Positions 34,200 to 43,216 of a DNA stretch of 64,000 nucleotides are shown here, in pieces. Position numbers and translations under genes: made by a program. Source of the DNA: SZAS-79 sp965279075 (GTDB lineage: Bacteria; Pseudomonadota; Gammaproteobacteria; Burkholderiales; SG8-39). How positions within the stretch are numbered: position 1 is the stretch's first letter; every line of letters begins with the position of its first letter. The stretch is taken from NCBI GenBank assembly GCA_965279075.1, contig CBDIHI010000008.1, forward strand, positions 232,044 to 296,043. The letters are read 5' to 3'. Below the pieces are notes generated by a model. The model searched no databases. It was not told the origin of the DNA and saw only the letters and a list, made by a program, of their open reading frames with translations.

Positions 34200-35411
34200 C
34201 TAAACCCCCGACTTCAGCACCCTCACGCAGGGGTTGGCGCCCATCGCATAGGCCAGCTCGGCGGGGGAATCGATCGCCCAGAACGCGAGGTCCGCCACCT
34301 TGCCCGCTTCGATGGTGCCATGGGTGGCCCCCATGCCGAGCGCCTTGGCCCCGTTGCGTGTGACGCCGGCCAGCGCTTCTTCGGGAGTGAGGCGAAACAG
34401 GGTGCAACCGAAGTTCAGTGCGAGAAGGATCGAAACCAGCGGCGAGGAGCCGGGGTTGCTGTCGGTGGCGAGGGCGATGGCTACGTCGTACCGGCGCAAT
34501 GCGGCAACCGGAGGCAGCCTCTCTTCGCGCAGGAAGTAGTAGGCGCCCGGCAGCAATACACCAACCGTGCCGGCTGCGGCCATTGCCGCAATCCCGGAAT
34601 CGTTCGCATACTCGATATGGTCGGCCGAAAGCGCCCCGTACCTCGCAGCGAGGGCGGCTCCGCCGCAATCCGTGAGCTGGTCGGCGTGCAGCTTGACCGG
34701 CAGCACATGCGACTTCGCGGCATCGAAGACGCGCGCGGTCTGCCCCGGCGTGAATGCGATCGTCTCGCAAAAGGCATCCACCGCATCGACAAGGCCCGCC
34801 TTCACCGCTTCGGGCAGCACCTCGTCGGCCACGAAGCCGACGTAATCGTCCGGGCGACCCTTGAACTCCTCCGGCACCGCATGCGCCCCCAGGAAGGTGG
34901 TCTTCACGGTCACCGGCGCGCTTTCACCCAGCAACCGAGCGACGCGCAGCATCCTCAGTTCGGTCGCCATGTCGAGTCCGTAGCCGGACTTGATCTCGAT
35001 CGTGGTCACGCCTTCGGCCAGCAAGTACTTCAACCGCGAGGAGGCCGACATCACCAGTTCGCTGTCCGACGCCTCGCGCGTATTTCGCACCGTGGAAGCG
35101 ATGCCGCCTCCGGCGCGGGCGATGTCCTCGTACGTCGCGCCGTTCAGGCGCATCTCGAATTCGCCCGCACGATTGCCCGCATGGACCAGGTGGGTGTGGC
35201 AATCGACCAACCCGGGCGTCACCCAGGCACGGTCCGCGTCCAGCACTTCGCGCGCGAGCGCCTCGGGAGGACCCTTGAGTTCCCCTCGCGGCCCCACCCA
35301 CGCCATGCGTCCGCCGCTGATGCCGATGGCGCCGTCGCGAACCGCGCCATAGGGCACCCCGCCCTCGCGCATCGTTGCGATATTCGCATTCAGGATCAGC
35401 GTGTCGAACAT
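34200..35411 (-). CDS. hutI: Imidazolonepropionase
   Basis: HutI hydrolyses imidazolonepropionate to formiminoglutamate in histidine breakdown. The 403-residue amidohydrolase has the metal motif DCHTHLVHAGNRAGEF, the VTTIEIKSGYGLD segment, and GAHAVPEEFKGR. The ATG at 35411 matches the family start; an upstream in-frame ATG at 35435 would overlap the start of hutF. It is divergent from hutF with only 22 bases between start codons. hutH, hutU and hutG are not in the window. Confidence 0.97.
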   Translation of the reverse strand: MFDTLILNANIATMREGGVPYGAVRDGAIGISGGRMAWVGPRGELKGPPEALAREVLDADRAWVTPGLVDCHTHLVHAGNRAGEFEMRLNGATYEDIARAGGGIASTVRNTREASDSELVMSASSRLKYLLAEGVTTIEIKSGYGLDMATELRMLRVARLLGESAPVTVKTTFLGAHAVPEEFKGRPDDYVGFVADEVLPEAVKAGLVDAVDAFCETIAFTPGQTARVFDAAKSHVLPVKLHADQLTDCGGAALAARYGALSADHIEYANDSGIAAMAAAGTVGVLLPGAYYFLREERLPPVAALRRYDVAIALATDSNPGSSPLVSILLALNFGCTLFRLTPEEALAGVTRNGAKALGMGATHGTIEAGKVADLAFWAIDSPAELAYAMGANPCVRVLKSGV

Positions 35412-35433
35412 CCGGATATCATAGCAGCCGGTC
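35412..35433. promoter_or_regulatory. Compact divergent promoter between hutI and hutF
   Basis: The two start codons are separated by 22 bases. TATCAT at 35417-35422 on the plus strand and TATGAT at 35418-35423 on the minus strand overlap by five bases and could be -10 elements facing opposite ways. If used, both transcripts would have leaders of zero to five bases. Confidence 0.4.
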
Positions 35434-36803
35434 ATGGAAACCTATTTCGCCGAAGAGGCACTGTTGCCCGATGGCTGGGCAAAGAACGTGCGCATCGAAG
35501 TCGATGCCGTCGGCACGATCGTGTCGGTGGCGAGCGACGTCCCGGCAGTGGGTGCCGAGAAGCTTGCGGGCCCCCTGCTCCCGGGCATGGCGAACCTGCA
35601 TTCGCACGCGTTCCAGAGGGCGATGGCGGGCCTCGCCGAAACACGCGGCGCACCCGACGATGACTTCTGGAGCTGGCGGGAACTGATGTACAAGTTCGCC
35701 GGGCGCATCACGCCGCCGCAGGCGGCGGCCATCGCCAGGTACCTGTACATCGAGATGCTGAAGGGCGGCTACACGGCGGTGGCCGAGTTCCATTACGTGC
35801 ACAACGATCCCGCCGGGCAGCCCTACGCCAACCCCGCCGAGATGTCGCTCGCGCACGTCGGGGCGGCGCGCGAAACCGGCATCGCGATCACGATGCTCCC
35901 GGTCCTCTACGCCTACGGAAATTTCGGCGCGGCACCGCTGGGACCGCGCCAGCAGAGGTTCCGCAGCGACCCCGGGTCGGTCCTTTCCATCGTCCAGTCG
36001 GTGCGCTCCTTGTCCGCGGGACATCCTGACATCGGCAGCGGGGTGGCGCCGCACTCGCTGCGCGCGGTGGACCTGGACGGCCTGCAGGACCTGCTGGCGG
36101 GCCTGGATGAGATCGATCCGGCGGCGCCGGTGCATATCCACATCGCCGAGCAGGTCCGCGAGGTCGAGGACAGCGCCGCATTCAGCGGCCAACGCCCGGT
36201 CGAATGGCTGCTGGAGCACATGCCGGTGGACAAGCGCTGGTGCCTGGTCCATGCGACCCACCTCACGGAGACGGAGACGCGCGCACTCGCCCGCTCGGGA
36301 GCGATCGCGGGGATCTGCCCGACCACCGAGGGGAACCTGGGCGACGGGATCTTCCCCCTGCCCGAGTACCGCGGGACGGGGGGGCGGTACGGCATCGGCA
36401 GCGACAGCCATGTGTCGCGCGACCCGTTCGAGGAATTGCGGCTGCTCGAGTACGTGCAACGCCTCACGCGCCGGCGCAGGAACATCACGGTCGGCGCCAC
36501 AAATCCGTCGGTGGGAACAACACTCTGGCTCGAAGCCGCTTCGGGTGGCGCGCAGGCCATGGGGCGCCCCATGGGCGGTCTCGCCCCGGGACTGCGCGCG
36601 GATTTCGTGGTGCTCGACGCGCAGAGCCCCGACCTCTCCGGCCGCACCGCCGACATGCTGGCCAATGCCGCAGTCTTCTCGGGAACGGGGCGCCTCGTGC
36701 GGGACGTGATGGTCGGCGGGCGCTGGCAGGTGCGCGAAGGCCGGCACCTGCTGGAGGAAACAGCCCGCCGCGACTACGTCAAGGCGGTGGCGGAACTGCT
36801 CGC

Positions 36804-36807
<4 letters not shown>
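35434..36807 (+). CDS. hutF: Formimidoylglutamate deiminase
   Basis: HutF deiminates N-formimidoyl-glutamate to N-formylglutamate plus ammonia, the alternative five-step histidine route that then uses HutG. The 457-residue amidohydrolase shows NLHSHAFQRAMAG (metal His pair), FWSWRELMY, VHIHIAEQ, the later His in HATHLTETE, and Asp in GIGSDSHV. It pairs divergently with hutI. Its stop codon overlaps the stop of the converging CoA-transferase gene by 3 of 4 bases (CTAG). Confidence 0.96.
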
Positions 36808-37445
<638 letters not shown>

Positions 37446-37447
37446 GG

Positions 37448-38146
37448 TCAGCCCTTCCTCGTGGTGCGTTGCTCGATGCGCTTCTCGGGATGCGGGTTGT
37501 GGACGATCCGCTGCACGAAAATCCCCGGCGTATGGATCTGGTCGGCATCGAGTTCGCCGGTTTCGACCAGCACCTCGACTTCGGCCACCGTGATGCGCCC
37601 CGCCATCGCCACCATCGGGTTGAAGTTGCGAGCCGCCTTGCGATAGATCAGGTTGCCCGCGCGGTCGCCCTTCCACGCCTTGACCAGTCCGAGGTCGGCG
37701 GTGAGCGAGCGTTCCATCACGTACTTCCTGCCGTCGAATTCGCGCACTTCCTTGCCTTCGGCGACCACGGTGCCGAGGCCCGTCTTGGTGAAGAAGGCCG
37801 GGATGCCGGAACCGCCCGCGCGCAGCTTCTCGGCAAGCGTGCCCTGCGGCGTGAACTCCAGCTCGAGCTCGCCCGCGAGGTACTGGCGTTCGAACTCCGC
37901 GTTCTCGCCCACGTAGCTGGCGATCATCTTGCGGACCTGGCGCGTGCCGAGGAGCTTGCCGAGGCCGAACCCGTCGACACCGGCGTTGTTGCTGATCGCC
38001 GTGAGGTTCTTCTTGCCGGAATTCATGACGGCGTCGATCAGTGCCTCGGGGATCCCGCACAGGCCGAACCCGCCGACTGCAAGGGTATCGCCGTCGCGGA
38101 CGAGATCGGCCAGGGCCGCCGCAGCGCTGGGATAGGTTTTGTTCAT
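37448..38146 (-). CDS. scoA: 3-oxoacid CoA-transferase subunit A
   Basis: A 232-residue alpha subunit. The glycine-rich GDTLAVGGFGLCGIPEALIDA and SNNAGVDGFGLGKLL segments and the GSGIPAFFTKTGLGTVVAEGKE CoA-binding region are characteristic of CoA-transferase family I. It is followed at once by the beta subunit. It lies 47 bases downstream of the acetoacetyl-CoA synthetase gene, and the four genes thioesterase-aacS-scoA-scoB are probably one transcript. Confidence 0.93.
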   Translation of the reverse strand: MNKTYPSAAAALADLVRDGDTLAVGGFGLCGIPEALIDAVMNSGKKNLTAISNNAGVDGFGLGKLLGTRQVRKMIASYVGENAEFERQYLAGELELEFTPQGTLAEKLRAGGSGIPAFFTKTGLGTVVAEGKEVREFDGRKYVMERSLTADLGLVKAWKGDRAGNLIYRKAARNFNPMVAMAGRITVAEVEVLVETGELDADQIHTPGIFVQRIVHNPHPEKRIEQRTTRKG

Positions 38147-38193
38147 TGGAGTGTCCTGTGGAAAAGCGCAGCGCGATTATAGGCTGCGACGCA

Positions 38194-40173
38194 TCACCCT
38201 GCGAGTTCCGGCAGGTCCCGGTAGAGCTTGAGCGCCTCGGGGTTCGCGAGGGCCTCGAGGTTCTTCACCGCCCGGCCGTGGACCACGTCGCGCACCGCCA
38301 GTTCGACGATCTTCCCGCTGCGGGTACGCGGGATCGCCCCCACCTGCACGACCTTGTCCGGCACATGGTGGGGCGTCGTGTTGCTGCGGATCTGCTGCTT
38401 GATGCGCGCCACCAGCCCCTCCTCGAGCGACACGCCGTCCCTCAGCTGGACGAACAGGACCACGCGCACGTCCTTCGGCTTTTCCGGCGGCCAGTCCTGG
38501 CCGATGACGAGCGCCTCGACGACCTCGTCGAGCTGCTCCACCTGCCGGTAGATTTCGGCCGTGCCTATGCGCACGCCCCCCGGGTTCAGCACTGCGTCCG
38601 AGCGGCCGTAGATGACGAGACCGCCGTGCGGCGTGATCTCGCACCAGTCGCCGTGACGCCAGACGTTGGGATAGGTCTCGAAATACGCCGCCCGGTACTT
38701 GGTGCCGCCGGGGTCGTTCCAGAACCCGATCGGCATGCACGGGAAAGGCCGCGAGCACACGAGTTCTCCTTTGCCGCCATGCAGCGACTTGCCGTGCTCG
38801 TCGAAGACCTCGATCTTCAGGCCGAGGCCGGGCGACTGGATCTCGCCGCGCCACACGGGGAGCATCGGGTTGCCCAGCACGAAGCACGAAACGATGTCGG
38901 TGCCACCCGAGATCGACGACAGGCACAGGTCCGCCTTTACGTCGCGATAAACGTAGTCGAAGCTCTCGGCCCCCAGCGGCGAGCCGGTCGACAGGATCGC
39001 CCGCAACGCGCCGAGGTTGTGCGTCTCGCGCGGCTTAAGCCGGAGCTTGGCGATCGCGTCGATGAACTTCGCCGACACGCCCATGTGCGTCATGCCTTCG
39101 GCCTGCGCATAGTCGAAGGTGACCTTGCCGCGGTTCACGAAAGGCGAGCCGTCGTACAGCAGCAGCGTCGCGCCCGCCGCGAGGCCCGACGCGAGCCAGT
39201 TCCACATCATCCAGCCCAGCGTCGTGAAGTAGAACACGCGGTCCCCGGGCCGCACGTCCGTGTGCAGCAGGTGCTCCTTGATGTGCTGCAGCAGCGTGCC
39301 TCCCGTCCCGTGCACGATGCACTTCGGCACGCCGGTCGTCCCGGAGGAATAGAGGATGTAGAGCGGGTGGTTGAACTCCACCTGCTCGAACTCGATCGGC
39401 GCCGCGGCGAAAGGCGCGAGGAAATCGTCGAGCAATACGGCGTCCCCGAGCCTGGAGAGGTCCGGATCTTCCGACAGGTATGGCACGACCACGACGCGCT
39501 TCAGCGTCGGCAAGCGTCCCACGATCGCGGCTGCGTCCCCGAGGGAATCGACCTGCTTGCCGGCCGCCAGGTACCCGTCGGCGCACAGCAGCACCTTCGG
39601 CTCGATCTGCCCGAACCGGTCCACCACCCCCTGCACGCCGAAATCCGGGGAGCACGAGGACCAGACCGCGCCGATGCTCGATGTCGCGAGCATCGCGGCA
39701 ATCGACTCCGGCAGGTTCGGCAGGTAGCCGCACACCCGGTCGCCCTTGGCCACGCCCGCTTCCCTCAGTGCCTGCGACAAGCGCGAGACCAGTGAACGCA
39801 ACCCGTCCCACGACAGGTGCCGCTTGATGCGGTCCTCGCCCCAGAACACGAGTGCGTGGCCCTTGCCTTCTCGGCGCAGAAGGTTCTCGGCGAAATTGAG
39901 GCGCGCATCGGGAAACCATTGCGCGCCCGGCATCCTGTCGCCGTCGACGAGGACGCGCTCGCCGCGCTCCCCCTTTACGCCGCCGAACTCCCAGACCAGC
40001 GACCAGAACTCGCCGCTCTCCCCGGTCGACCAGCGATGGAGCGCGTCATAGTCCGCAAAAGCCTGTCCCGTGCGCGCGCTGGCGGCCTCCATGAACCGGG
40101 CCAGGTTCGAGCCTGCTGCGCGCTCCGGGGAAGGCACCCACAACGGGCGGTCCTGCGCCACCACTTGCCTCAT
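38194..40173 (-). CDS. aacS: Acetoacetyl-CoA synthetase (acetoacetate--CoA ligase)
   Basis: A 659-residue ANL-family ligase that activates acetoacetate with ATP and CoA. Motifs: YSSGTTGVPKCIVHG (AMP-binding), STGSPLGAESFDYVY, GGTDIVSCFV, and the C-terminal RTRSGKIVELAV with the catalytic Lys. The length and the WFPDARLNFAENLL segment are typical of AacS. Its ATG overlaps the thioesterase stop by 4 bases (ATGA). Having both AacS and an oxoacid CoA-transferase gives two routes for activating acetoacetate. Confidence 0.94.
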   Translation of the reverse strand: MRQVVAQDRPLWVPSPERAAGSNLARFMEAASARTGQAFADYDALHRWSTGESGEFWSLVWEFGGVKGERGERVLVDGDRMPGAQWFPDARLNFAENLLRREGKGHALVFWGEDRIKRHLSWDGLRSLVSRLSQALREAGVAKGDRVCGYLPNLPESIAAMLATSSIGAVWSSCSPDFGVQGVVDRFGQIEPKVLLCADGYLAAGKQVDSLGDAAAIVGRLPTLKRVVVVPYLSEDPDLSRLGDAVLLDDFLAPFAAAPIEFEQVEFNHPLYILYSSGTTGVPKCIVHGTGGTLLQHIKEHLLHTDVRPGDRVFYFTTLGWMMWNWLASGLAAGATLLLYDGSPFVNRGKVTFDYAQAEGMTHMGVSAKFIDAIAKLRLKPRETHNLGALRAILSTGSPLGAESFDYVYRDVKADLCLSSISGGTDIVSCFVLGNPMLPVWRGEIQSPGLGLKIEVFDEHGKSLHGGKGELVCSRPFPCMPIGFWNDPGGTKYRAAYFETYPNVWRHGDWCEITPHGGLVIYGRSDAVLNPGGVRIGTAEIYRQVEQLDEVVEALVIGQDWPPEKPKDVRVVLFVQLRDGVSLEEGLVARIKQQIRSNTTPHHVPDKVVQVGAIPRTRSGKIVELAVRDVVHGRAVKNLEALANPEALKLYRDLPELAG

Positions 40174-40604
40174 GGAGGGGTCATTCCGAGCTTCTGGCGT
40201 ATCGCCAGCGGTACGCGCACTGCCTTGCCGCTCGCCATGTTGATCCAGACCACGACCGCCTCGCCATCGGCATAGACCGCCTCTTCGCCCTGCATGCGCA
40301 TCTCGTAAAGGGTGGTGACGCTGGACCGGCCGACCCTGCCTGCGAACACCCTGACCTCGACCGTGCCAGGATAGGTCAACGGCCGCCTGAAGTTGCAGCC
40401 GGTGCTGGCGACGACGGTCCCCGCCCCTTCGGCAAGCAGCGCGTCCCGCATCGCGTCGATCCATGTGATGCGCGCCTGCTCCATGTAGCGGAAATAGATC
40501 GTGTTGTTCACGTGCCGCATCGCGTCCATGTCGCCCCACCGGATCGGGATGAGCTCGGTGTGGAGCAAGGAAAGGGGCAGGCTGGCAGGCTTGGCGGCGT
40601 TCAT
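40170..40604 (-). CDS. Acyl-CoA thioesterase, 4HBT (YbgC/FadM-like) family
   Basis: A 144-residue single-hotdog thioesterase that hydrolyses an acyl-CoA. The active-site region IPIRWGDMDAMRHVNNTIYFRYMEQ has the catalytic Asp of the 4HBT family, followed by the helix EQARITWIDAM. It is the first gene of the aacS-scoAB run and is translationally coupled to aacS. It is divergent from the ETF-QO gene with 24 bases between start codons. The preferred acyl chain is not predictable. Confidence 0.91.
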   Translation of the reverse strand: MNAAKPASLPLSLLHTELIPIRWGDMDAMRHVNNTIYFRYMEQARITWIDAMRDALLAEGAGTVVASTGCNFRRPLTYPGTVEVRVFAGRVGRSSVTTLYEMRMQGEEAVYADGEAVVVWINMASGKAVRVPLAIRQKLGMTPP

Positions 40605-40628
40605 GGCCGGGCGATTATAATTGCTGCC
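40605..40628. promoter_or_regulatory. Symmetric bidirectional promoter, thioesterase/ETF-QO
   Basis: The palindrome ATTATAAT at 40614-40621 supplies a perfect TATAAT on both strands (plus 40616-40621; minus 40614-40619). The ETF-QO ATG lies 7 bases after the plus hexamer and the thioesterase ATG 9 bases after the minus one, so both transcripts should be leaderless or nearly so. No -35 was recognised. Confidence 0.5.
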
Positions 40629-42275
40629 ATGACACGCGAATCCATGGAATACGACGTCGTCGTGGTCGGCGGGGGCCCGGCGGGCCTGGCCGGCGCGATC
40701 CGGCTCAAGCAACTCGCGGCGGAACGCGGCAGGGAAGTCAGGGTCTGCCTGCTGGAGAAAGGCTCCGAGATCGGCGCCCATATCCTGTCCGGCGCCGTCA
40801 TGGACCCGCGCGCCATGGACGAGTTGTTCCCGGACTGGAAGCCCATGGGCGCCCCGCTGAACACTGCGGTGACCGAGGACCGCTTCATGTTCCTCACCGA
40901 GACCGGCTCGATGAAGACGCCCGGCTGGATGCTGCCGGGCTGCTTCCAGAACCACGGCAACTACGTGATCAGCCTGGGCAACGTCGCGCGCTGGCTGGGC
41001 CAGCAGGCCGAGGCGCTCGGCGTCGAGATCTTCCCGGGATTCGCCGCGGCCGAGGTCCTCTACCACGAGGACGGCTCGGTCAAGGGCGTGGCCACCGGCG
41101 ACATGGGCGTGGGCCGCGACGGGCAGAAGACCGACGCCTACCAGCAGGGCATGGAACTGCATGCCAAATACACGTTCTTCGCCGAGGGCTGCCGCGGCAA
41201 CCTCGGCAAGCAGCTCGAGGCGAAGTACGCCCTGCGCAAGGACGCCGATCCGCAGGTCTACGGTATCGGCCTGAAGGAACTCTGGGAGGTCAAGCCCGAG
41301 AAGCACCAGGCCGGCCTTGTCGTGCACACCGCGGGCTGGCCGCTCGAGACGGACACCTACGGCGGCTCGTTCCTGTACCACCTCGAGAACAACCAGGTGG
41401 CGGTGGGCTTCGTGGTCGGGCTCGGCTACACGAACCCGTACCTGTCCCCGTACGAGGAATTCCAGCGTTACAAGACCCACCCTTCGATCCGCGGCTTCTT
41501 CGAAGGCGGCAAGCGCATCGCCTATGGCGCCCGCGCGATCACGGCCGGCGGCATCCAGTCGCTGCCCAGGCTCACGTTTCCCGGCGGCGCCCTGCTCGGC
41601 GACGACGCCGGCTTCCTGAACGCCTCGCGCATCAAGGGCAGCCATTGCGCGATCAAGTCCGGGATGTTGGCCGCGGAAGCCGCGTTCGAGGCGCTCCTGG
41701 CCGAGCGCTCGGGCGACGAGCTCACGGCCTACCCCGAGGCGTTCCGCCAGTCCTGGCTGTTCGACGAGCTTTACCGGGCCCGCAACTTCAAGCCGTGGAT
41801 GGCCAAGGGACTGTACCTGGGCACGTTGATGGTCGGCATCGACCAGGTCGTGTTCGGCGGCAAGGCCCCCTGGACCCTGCGTCACGACCATGCAGACAAC
41901 GAGACGCTGAAGAAGAAGGCCGAGGCGACGCCGATCAAGTACCCCAAGCCGGACGGCGTACTGACCTTCGACCGCCTGTCCTCGGTGTTCATCTCGAACA
42001 CCAACCACTCCGAGGACCAGCCGATCCACCTGACGCTGAAGGACGCCTCGGTGCCGGTCGGCGTCAACCTCGAGCTGTACGACGCGCCCGAGCAGCGCTA
42101 CTGCCCTGCGGGCGTCTACGAGATCGTCCGCGACGACGACGGCACGAACCCGCGGCTGCAGATCAACGCGCAGAACTGCGTGCACTGCAAGACCTGCGAC
42201 ATCAAGGACCCGACGCAGAACATCGTCTGGGTCACGCCCGAAGGCGGCGGGGGACCGAACTACCCGAACATGTGA
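40629..42275 (+). CDS. Electron transfer flavoprotein-ubiquinone oxidoreductase
   Basis: A 548-residue flavo/Fe-S enzyme that passes electrons from reduced ETF to ubiquinone at the membrane. The N-terminal FAD motif is VVVVGGGPAGLAGAIRL, with a membrane-surface region in the middle. The C-terminal [4Fe-4S] ligands are in RYCPAGVYEI and NCVHCKTCDIKDPTQNI. It is full length. Its job fits the ETF and acyl-CoA dehydrogenase genes that follow within 5 kb. The ATG at 40629 matches the family start. Confidence 0.97.
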   Translation: MTRESMEYDVVVVGGGPAGLAGAIRLKQLAAERGREVRVCLLEKGSEIGAHILSGAVMDPRAMDELFPDWKPMGAPLNTAVTEDRFMFLTETGSMKTPGWMLPGCFQNHGNYVISLGNVARWLGQQAEALGVEIFPGFAAAEVLYHEDGSVKGVATGDMGVGRDGQKTDAYQQGMELHAKYTFFAEGCRGNLGKQLEAKYALRKDADPQVYGIGLKELWEVKPEKHQAGLVVHTAGWPLETDTYGGSFLYHLENNQVAVGFVVGLGYTNPYLSPYEEFQRYKTHPSIRGFFEGGKRIAYGARAITAGGIQSLPRLTFPGGALLGDDAGFLNASRIKGSHCAIKSGMLAAEAAFEALLAERSGDELTAYPEAFRQSWLFDELYRARNFKPWMAKGLYLGTLMVGIDQVVFGGKAPWTLRHDHADNETLKKKAEATPIKYPKPDGVLTFDRLSSVFISNTNHSEDQPIHLTLKDASVPVGVNLELYDAPEQRYCPAGVYEIVRDDDGTNPRLQINAQNCVHCKTCDIKDPTQNIVWVTPEGGGGPNYPNM

Positions 42276-42289
42276 GCGAGGAGGACGGC

Positions 42290-42616
42290 ATGACCACCGA
42301 AGCCGGCACGGAACCGAAGAAGTACGCGAGCATGGCCGAGTTCTACCCGTTCTACCTGTCCGAGCATTCCAACCGCACTTCGCGCCGGCTGCATTTCGTC
42401 GGCACGTCACTGGGACTGGCCTGGCTCGTGGCGACCGTCGTCACGCTGAACCCGTGGTTCCTGCTTGCCGGCCTCGTCACCGGCTACGCTTTCGCGTGGG
42501 TCGGGCACTTCTTCTTCGAGAAGAACCGCCCCGCCACCTTCCAGTACCCGTTCTACAGCTTCGCGGGCGACTGGGTCATGTGGTCCGAAATCCTGCGCGG
42601 CAAGATCAGGTTCTGA
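42290..42616 (+). CDS. DUF962 / Mpo1-like membrane protein
   Basis: A 108-residue protein with conserved His residues (SEHSN, RRLHFVG, WVGHFFFEKNRPATFQYP) and two hydrophobic stretches (LGLAWLVATVVTL; WFLLAGLVTGYAFAWVG). It belongs to the DUF962/YGL010w family; the yeast member Mpo1 is an iron-dependent dioxygenase in alpha-oxidation of 2-hydroxy fatty acids. Whether the bacterial protein does the same is not known. The ATG has a good RBS (GAGGAGG) 14 bases after ETF-QO. Confidence 0.85.
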   Translation: MTTEAGTEPKKYASMAEFYPFYLSEHSNRTSRRLHFVGTSLGLAWLVATVVTLNPWFLLAGLVTGYAFAWVGHFFFEKNRPATFQYPFYSFAGDWVMWSEILRGKIRF

Positions 42617-42636
42617 AAGGCGCCGGGGACCAGCCC

Positions 42637-43197
42637 TTGGACGCCCCAGTTCCCGAGGACCTGAGCGAATCCTGGCAGGTCATCCACGGTTACAGCATCA
42701 GCGTACGGCCGCTGCGCCGCGCCGACCTCGAGATCGAGTCGGCGTTCGTGCGAGGCCTGTCACCTGAAACCCGCCACAACCGGCTGCTCGGCGGTGCGAT
42801 CAACATTTCCCGCGAGTACATCGAGCGCCTCACGACCATCGACTATGCCCGCGAGATGGCGCTGGCCGCGATCGTCATGATCGACCACAGCGAGGTCCTC
42901 ATCGGCGTCGCCCGCTACGTGATGGACGGCGAGCCGGCGGACCGGCCGGCGCCCTGCGAATTCGCCATCGTGCTGGCTGACGCCTGGCAGGGCCGCGGGA
43001 TCGGCGGCCACATGATGCGAAAGCTCATTTCCGTCGCCCGCAGCCGCGGCATCCCGCAGATGTACGGGGAGATCCTCTCCACCAACCAGGGGATGCTGGA
43101 ACTGGTGCGCAAGCTCGGGTTCCGCCTCCAGCGCCATCCGCAGGACGCCACCGTAATGCGCGCGGTGCTGGATCTCGGCCAGCCGCGGCAGGCCTGA
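42637..43197 (+). CDS. GNAT-family N-acetyltransferase
   Basis: A 186-residue (from the TTG at 42637) acetyltransferase. The acetyl-CoA loop is WQGRGIGGHMMRKLI, with the following NQGMLELVRKLGFRLQR strand-helix of the GNAT fold. The start is uncertain: there is no ATG or GTG between the previous stop and the conserved SISVRPLRRADL segment, and TTG at 42637 is the best candidate. The acceptor may be a protein or small molecule. It ends 19 bases before the converging acyl-CoA dehydrogenase gene. Confidence 0.85.
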   Translation: MDAPVPEDLSESWQVIHGYSISVRPLRRADLEIESAFVRGLSPETRHNRLLGGAINISREYIERLTTIDYAREMALAAIVMIDHSEVLIGVARYVMDGEPADRPAPCEFAIVLADAWQGRGIGGHMMRKLISVARSRGIPQMYGEILSTNQGMLELVRKLGFRLQRHPQDATVMRAVLDLGQPRQA

Positions 43198-43216
43198 GCG
43201 CGCACCTCTACCCGCC

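Noticed and set aside
35412..35435. Upstream in-frame ATG for hutI at 35435.
   Set aside because: Family alignment favours MFDTLIL at 35411; the longer start would overlap the hutF start codon.
40605..42410. A long minus-strand extension of the thioesterase frame opposite ETF-QO (to 746 codons).
   Set aside because: The conserved thioesterase starts at 40604; the upstream part is antisense shadow of ETF-QO.
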